Assembly: GCF_003987145.1 (NCBI RefSeq)
Contig: NZ_PIPL01000004.1
Span: 110,800-174,799, forward strand
Direction: 5' to 3'
DNA from: Aliidiomarina minuta
GTDB taxonomy: Bacteria; Pseudomonadota; Gammaproteobacteria; Enterobacterales; Alteromonadaceae
DNA length: 64,000 bases
The translations under genes and the position numbers were made by a program. This document shows positions 61,193 to 64,000 of this stretch, piece by piece. Within the stretch, counting starts at the first letter, position 1; each line of letters starts with the position of its first letter. Under the pieces are notes generated by a model, which was not told where the DNA came from, searched no databases, and worked only from the letters and a program-made list of their open reading frames with translations.

Positions 61193-61582
61193 ATGGCTAA
61201 AACACCTACTCGTTCTCGGAAACGCGTTAAAAAGCAAGTTGCCGATGGCATGGCTCATATTCATGCATCTTTCAACAACACTATCATCACCATTACTGAC
61301 CGTCAGGGCAATGCTCTGTCGTGGGCAACTGCAGGCGGCTCCGGCTTCCGTGGTTCTCGTAAGTCAACGCCGTTTGCTGCTCAGGTAGCTGCAGAACGTG
61401 CGGGTGAAGTAGCGAAGGAATACGGCGTTAAGAACCTAGAAGTGTTTGTGAAAGGTCCAGGACCAGGACGTGAATCATCGATTCGTGCTCTGAATGCTGT
61501 TGGCTACAAGATCACAAACATTACTGACGTGACACCGATTCCTCACAACGGTTGTCGTCCGCCTAAGAAACGTCGCGTTTAA
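61193..61582 (+). CDS. rpsK: 30S ribosomal protein S11
   Basis: The 129-residue platform protein ends with the conserved DVTPIPHNGCRPPKKRRV. There are 14 bases after rpsM. Confidence 0.97.
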   Translation: MAKTPTRSRKRVKKQVADGMAHIHASFNNTIITITDRQGNALSWATAGGSGFRGSRKSTPFAAQVAAERAGEVAKEYGVKNLEVFVKGPGPGRESSIRALNAVGYKITNITDVTPIPHNGCRPPKKRRV

Positions 61583-61612
61583 CTGGCGTGAAACGATAGT
61601 TGGAGAAAGAAG

Positions 61613-62233
61613 ATGGCTAGATATTTGGGTCCAAAACTCAAACTGAGTCGTCGCGAAGGGACCGATTTGTTCCTGAAGAGCGGCGTTCGCGCAATTGACA
61701 CTAAGTGTAAATTAGAATCTGCACCCGGTCAGCATGGAGCCCGTCGTGGTCGCCTGTCTGATTACGGTGTTCAGTTACGCGAAAAACAAAAAGTACGTCG
61801 CATGTTTGGCGTATTAGAAAAGCAGTTCCGTAATTACTATAAGGACGCTGCTCGTATTAAAGGTAATACTGGTGAGAACCTACTGCAATTGCTCGAGCAG
61901 CGTCTTGACAATGTTGTGTACCGTATGGGCTTTGCCTCGACTCGTGCAGAAGCGCGTCAGTTGGTGAGTCATAAAGCGATAGTCGTTAACGGTCAGGTAG
62001 TCAACATTCCTTCATTTAAAGTGAAGCCAGAAGATGTTGTCAGCATTCGTGAGAAAGCTAAGAAGCAGGCACGGATTGCAGCTGCCCTGGAACTGGCTGA
62101 TCAGCGTGAAAAGCCAACTTGGGTTGAAGTAGATAACAAGGCAATGGAAGGTACTTTTAAACGTCTTCCAGAGCGTACTGACTTATCTGCGGAAATTAAC
62201 GAACAGTTGATCGTAGAGCTTTACTCTAAGTAA
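61613..62233 (+). CDS. rpsD: 30S ribosomal protein S4
   Basis: The 206-residue assembly initiator has an S4 RNA-binding fold (LLQLLEQRLDNVVYRMGFAS, then TRAEARQLVSHKAIVVNGQ). By homology it is the alpha operon autorepressor. The zinc Cys cluster of some S4 forms is absent; only one Cys is present (near residue 32). Confidence 0.97.
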   Translation: MARYLGPKLKLSRREGTDLFLKSGVRAIDTKCKLESAPGQHGARRGRLSDYGVQLREKQKVRRMFGVLEKQFRNYYKDAARIKGNTGENLLQLLEQRLDNVVYRMGFASTRAEARQLVSHKAIVVNGQVVNIPSFKVKPEDVVSIREKAKKQARIAAALELADQREKPTWVEVDNKAMEGTFKRLPERTDLSAEINEQLIVELYSK

Positions 62234-62258
62234 AGCTTAAGCATAAAGAGAGGACACA

Positions 62259-63248
62259 ATGCAGGGTTCTGTAACCGAATTTTTGAAACCAAGGTTAGTA
62301 GATATTGAACAAGTCAGCCCCAACCATGCCAAGGTAACCCTTGAGCCGCTGGAGCGCGGATTTGGTCACACGCTAGGAAATGCGCTGCGTCGTATTTTGC
62401 TCTCTTCAATGCCCGGTTGTGCGGTCACGGAAGTTGAGATCGACGGCGTGCAGCATGAATACAGCACGAAAGAGGGTATTCGGGAAGATATTATTGAAGT
62501 CCTGCTTAACCTTAAAGGCCTGGCCGTCCATATGGAAGGCAAGAACGAAGCCACGTTGACCTTGACTAAATCCGGCACAGGTCCTGTAACTGCAGGCGAT
62601 ATTACCACTGATGGTGACGTCGTAATCAGTAATCCTGACCATCTGATTTGCACTTTAACCGGTGACACTGAAGTGTCTATGCGGATTAAAGTCGAAAAAG
62701 GTCGTGGTTATGTTCCTGCGAATGCTCGTCAGGTAGACGAGGATGAAGATCGTCCAATCGGCCGCTTACTGGTTGATGCTTCTTTCAGCCCTGTAGAACG
62801 CATTGCGTATACAGTGGATTCAGCTCGTGTAGAACAACGCACTGATTTGGATAAGCTTGTGATTGATATGGAGACCAATGGTACTCTGGATCCTGAAGAA
62901 GCTATCCGTCGTGCAGCGACTATCCTGGCTGAGCAGTTGGAAGCTTTTGTCGAACTACGCGACATGAGTGAACCAGAAGAGAAAGAAGAGAAACCAGAAT
63001 TCGATCCAATCTTGCTGCGTCCGGTCGATGACCTGGAACTGACAGTTCGTTCAGCGAACTGTTTGAAAGCAGAAGCGATTCAATACATTGGTGACTTGGT
63101 ACAGCGTACCGAAGTTGAGTTATTGAAAACTCCGAACTTAGGTAAGAAGTCGTTGACTGAAATCAAAGACGTATTAGCTTCTCGTGGACTGTCTCTGGGC
63201 ATGCGCCTGGAAAACTGGCCACCTGCAAGTCTGGTCGACAATGATTAA
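62259..63248 (+). CDS. rpoA: RNA polymerase alpha subunit
   Basis: The 329-residue protein has an N-terminal dimerisation/assembly domain (about 1-235), a linker, and the C-terminal alpha-CTD (about 250-325, with LELTVRSANCLKAEAIQYIG and KKSLTEIKDVLASRGLSLGM) that binds UP elements and activators. Confidence 0.97.
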   Translation: MQGSVTEFLKPRLVDIEQVSPNHAKVTLEPLERGFGHTLGNALRRILLSSMPGCAVTEVEIDGVQHEYSTKEGIREDIIEVLLNLKGLAVHMEGKNEATLTLTKSGTGPVTAGDITTDGDVVISNPDHLICTLTGDTEVSMRIKVEKGRGYVPANARQVDEDEDRPIGRLLVDASFSPVERIAYTVDSARVEQRTDLDKLVIDMETNGTLDPEEAIRRAATILAEQLEAFVELRDMSEPEEKEEKPEFDPILLRPVDDLELTVRSANCLKAEAIQYIGDLVQRTEVELLKTPNLGKKSLTEIKDVLASRGLSLGMRLENWPPASLVDND

Positions 63249-63301
63249 GTGTACCGCTTAGGTCACCTTGGTATAGAGTTTTATTTAGAAGGGTAAAGGT
63301 T

Positions 63302-63700
63302 ATGCGCCATCGTAAGAGTGGTCGTCAACTCAACCGTAACAGCAGTCATCGCCAGGCGATGTTTCGCAACATGGCCAGCTCTTTAGTTCGTCACGAAGTT
63401 ATTAAAACTACCGTGCCAAAAGCTAAAGAACTGCGTCGCGTTATCGAGCCTCTTATCACATTGGCTAAGCAAGACAGCGTTTCAAACCGCCGTTTAGCTT
63501 TTGCTCGTACTCGTGATAAAGAAGTAGTCGGTAAGCTGTTTAGCGATTTAGGTCCACGTTATTCAGAGCGTCCAGGTGGTTACACTCGTATTATGAAGTG
63601 TGGCTACCGCGCTGGTGACAATGCCCCTATGGCATATGTTGAACTGATTGACAGACCAGTAGTTGAAGATGAAACTGTTGAAGAAGCAGTTGAAGAATAA
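63302..63700 (+). CDS. rplQ: 50S ribosomal protein L17
   Basis: The 132-residue protein starts MRHRKSGRQLNRNSSHRQAM and has an acidic C-terminal tail (VVEDETVEEAVEE). It is the last gene of the alpha operon. Confidence 0.97.
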   Translation: MRHRKSGRQLNRNSSHRQAMFRNMASSLVRHEVIKTTVPKAKELRRVIEPLITLAKQDSVSNRRLAFARTRDKEVVGKLFSDLGPRYSERPGGYTRIMKCGYRAGDNAPMAYVELIDRPVVEDETVEEAVEE

Positions 63701-63729
63701 GTTTTAACTCCTGGTGGGTTAATTCTAAA

Positions 63730-63757
63730 AAAAAACGGGGCTTCGGCCCCGTTTTTT
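63730..63757 (+). terminator. Terminator of the alpha operon
   Basis: ACGGGGC/GCCCCGT with a TTCG loop lies between A- and T-runs, 30 bases after rplQ. The A-run before it would also allow it to work on the other strand. Confidence 0.92.
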
Positions 63758-63835
63758 ATTTAGCGTCCCTGCTATACGCTGCATCCCTGTAGATTTAAAG
63801 ATGACACTTTTATTTCGTTCTGACTACCAGTTGTG

Positions 63836-63851
63836 ACTCAGTTCTGAGTCG
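63836..63851. repeat. Small palindrome upstream of the rrn-like promoter
   Basis: GACTCAGTTCTGAGTC has 6-bp arms. With GATCGTT/AACGATC (63901-63927) it is one of two inverted repeats in the 200-bp region before the promoter. These may be factor-binding sites, for example for Fis, but no consensus was tested. The rest of 63758-63957 shows no gene. Confidence 0.45.
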
Positions 63852-63957
63852 TATACGCAATATCGTACAAATCCAGCCAAAAGTGCTGCTAAAAAAAGCA
63901 GATCGTTTAAAGATCCAGCGAACGATCCTGTAATCGTAAAAAAAGCTTCAAATGGGG

Positions 63958-63985
63958 TTGCGTGTGCGCCGGGGATCTATATAAT
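63958..63985 (+). promoter_or_regulatory. rRNA-operon-type promoter (P1-like)
   Basis: TTGCGT (63958-63963), a 16-base GC-rich spacer and TATAAT (63980-63985) are followed by a GC-rich discriminator (TCGCCTCC), the pattern of gammaproteobacterial rrn P1 promoters. An A-tract (GTAAAAAAAGC) just upstream could be an UP element for RpoA. The 16S gene would lie past the window. Confidence 0.65.
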
Positions 63986-64000
63986 TCGCCTCCGTTGTCA

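Overview
The window reads as chromosomal DNA of a marine gammaproteobacterium, probably Alteromonadales and best fitting an Idiomarina-like genome. This placement is inferred from recalled protein resemblance; no search was run. The PepA, LptF/G, RNase R, PriB, S6/S18/L9 and ribosomal proteins are all of gammaproteobacterial type, and most genes have clear Shine-Dalgarno sites. About 75 genes, one tRNA and several leader or terminator structures can be supported.

Layout. 1-3.3 kb: the N-terminal part of pepA, divergent from lptF-lptG (LPS export permease), then an RDD membrane protein. 3.4-5.1 kb: tRNA-Leu(CAA) followed by an AT-rich patch of decayed coding remnants, a 9-bp tandem repeat and two orphan lipoproteins. 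5.2-8.9 kb: a lipoprotein and a 1011-residue surface metzincin-type protease. 9-10.3 kb: small membrane and lipoproteins (TM2, DUF805). 10.4-17.1 kb: a TetR regulator divergent from a complete RND tripartite efflux operon, with two operator-like palindromes bracketing its promoter. 17.2-22 kb: a minus-strand block with a tightly overlapped six-gene operon. Its centre is a fusion of an NRDE/TANGO2 domain to a PlsC-like acyltransferase, followed by an OlsB-like GNAT acyltransferase. 22.1-24.3 kb: an AraC regulator, a thioredoxin-like protein and a CcdA-like thiol-electron transporter. 24.3-36.6 kb: diguanylate cyclase, TMCO4-like hydrolase, a chemoreceptor flanked by a 58-bp direct duplication, DkgB, DUF1499, fatty acid hydroxylase, a TVP38/flavin-disulfide-reductase fusion and tandem DUF885 lipoproteins.

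36.7-48.5 kb: rnr-rlmB, rpsF-priB-rpsR-rplI, dnaB-alr, a 62-bp perfect palindrome, cheX, zur, dusA, two small genes behind a sigma54-like promoter in the position pspG occupies in E. coli, and an M19 dipeptidase. 48.5-63.7 kb: the complete S10, spc and alpha ribosomal operons, including secY and rpoA. An outer-membrane porin-like gene with its own promoter and terminator sits between rpsQ and rplN. The window ends in an rrn-type promoter, so a ribosomal RNA operon probably starts just beyond base 64000.

The best candidates for undescribed biology are the TANGO2-acyltransferase/OlsB-like operon (17.9-22.0 kb), the sigma54-driven small-gene pair (46.7-47.2 kb), the duplication around the chemoreceptor, and the terminator-like hairpin in the spc leader.
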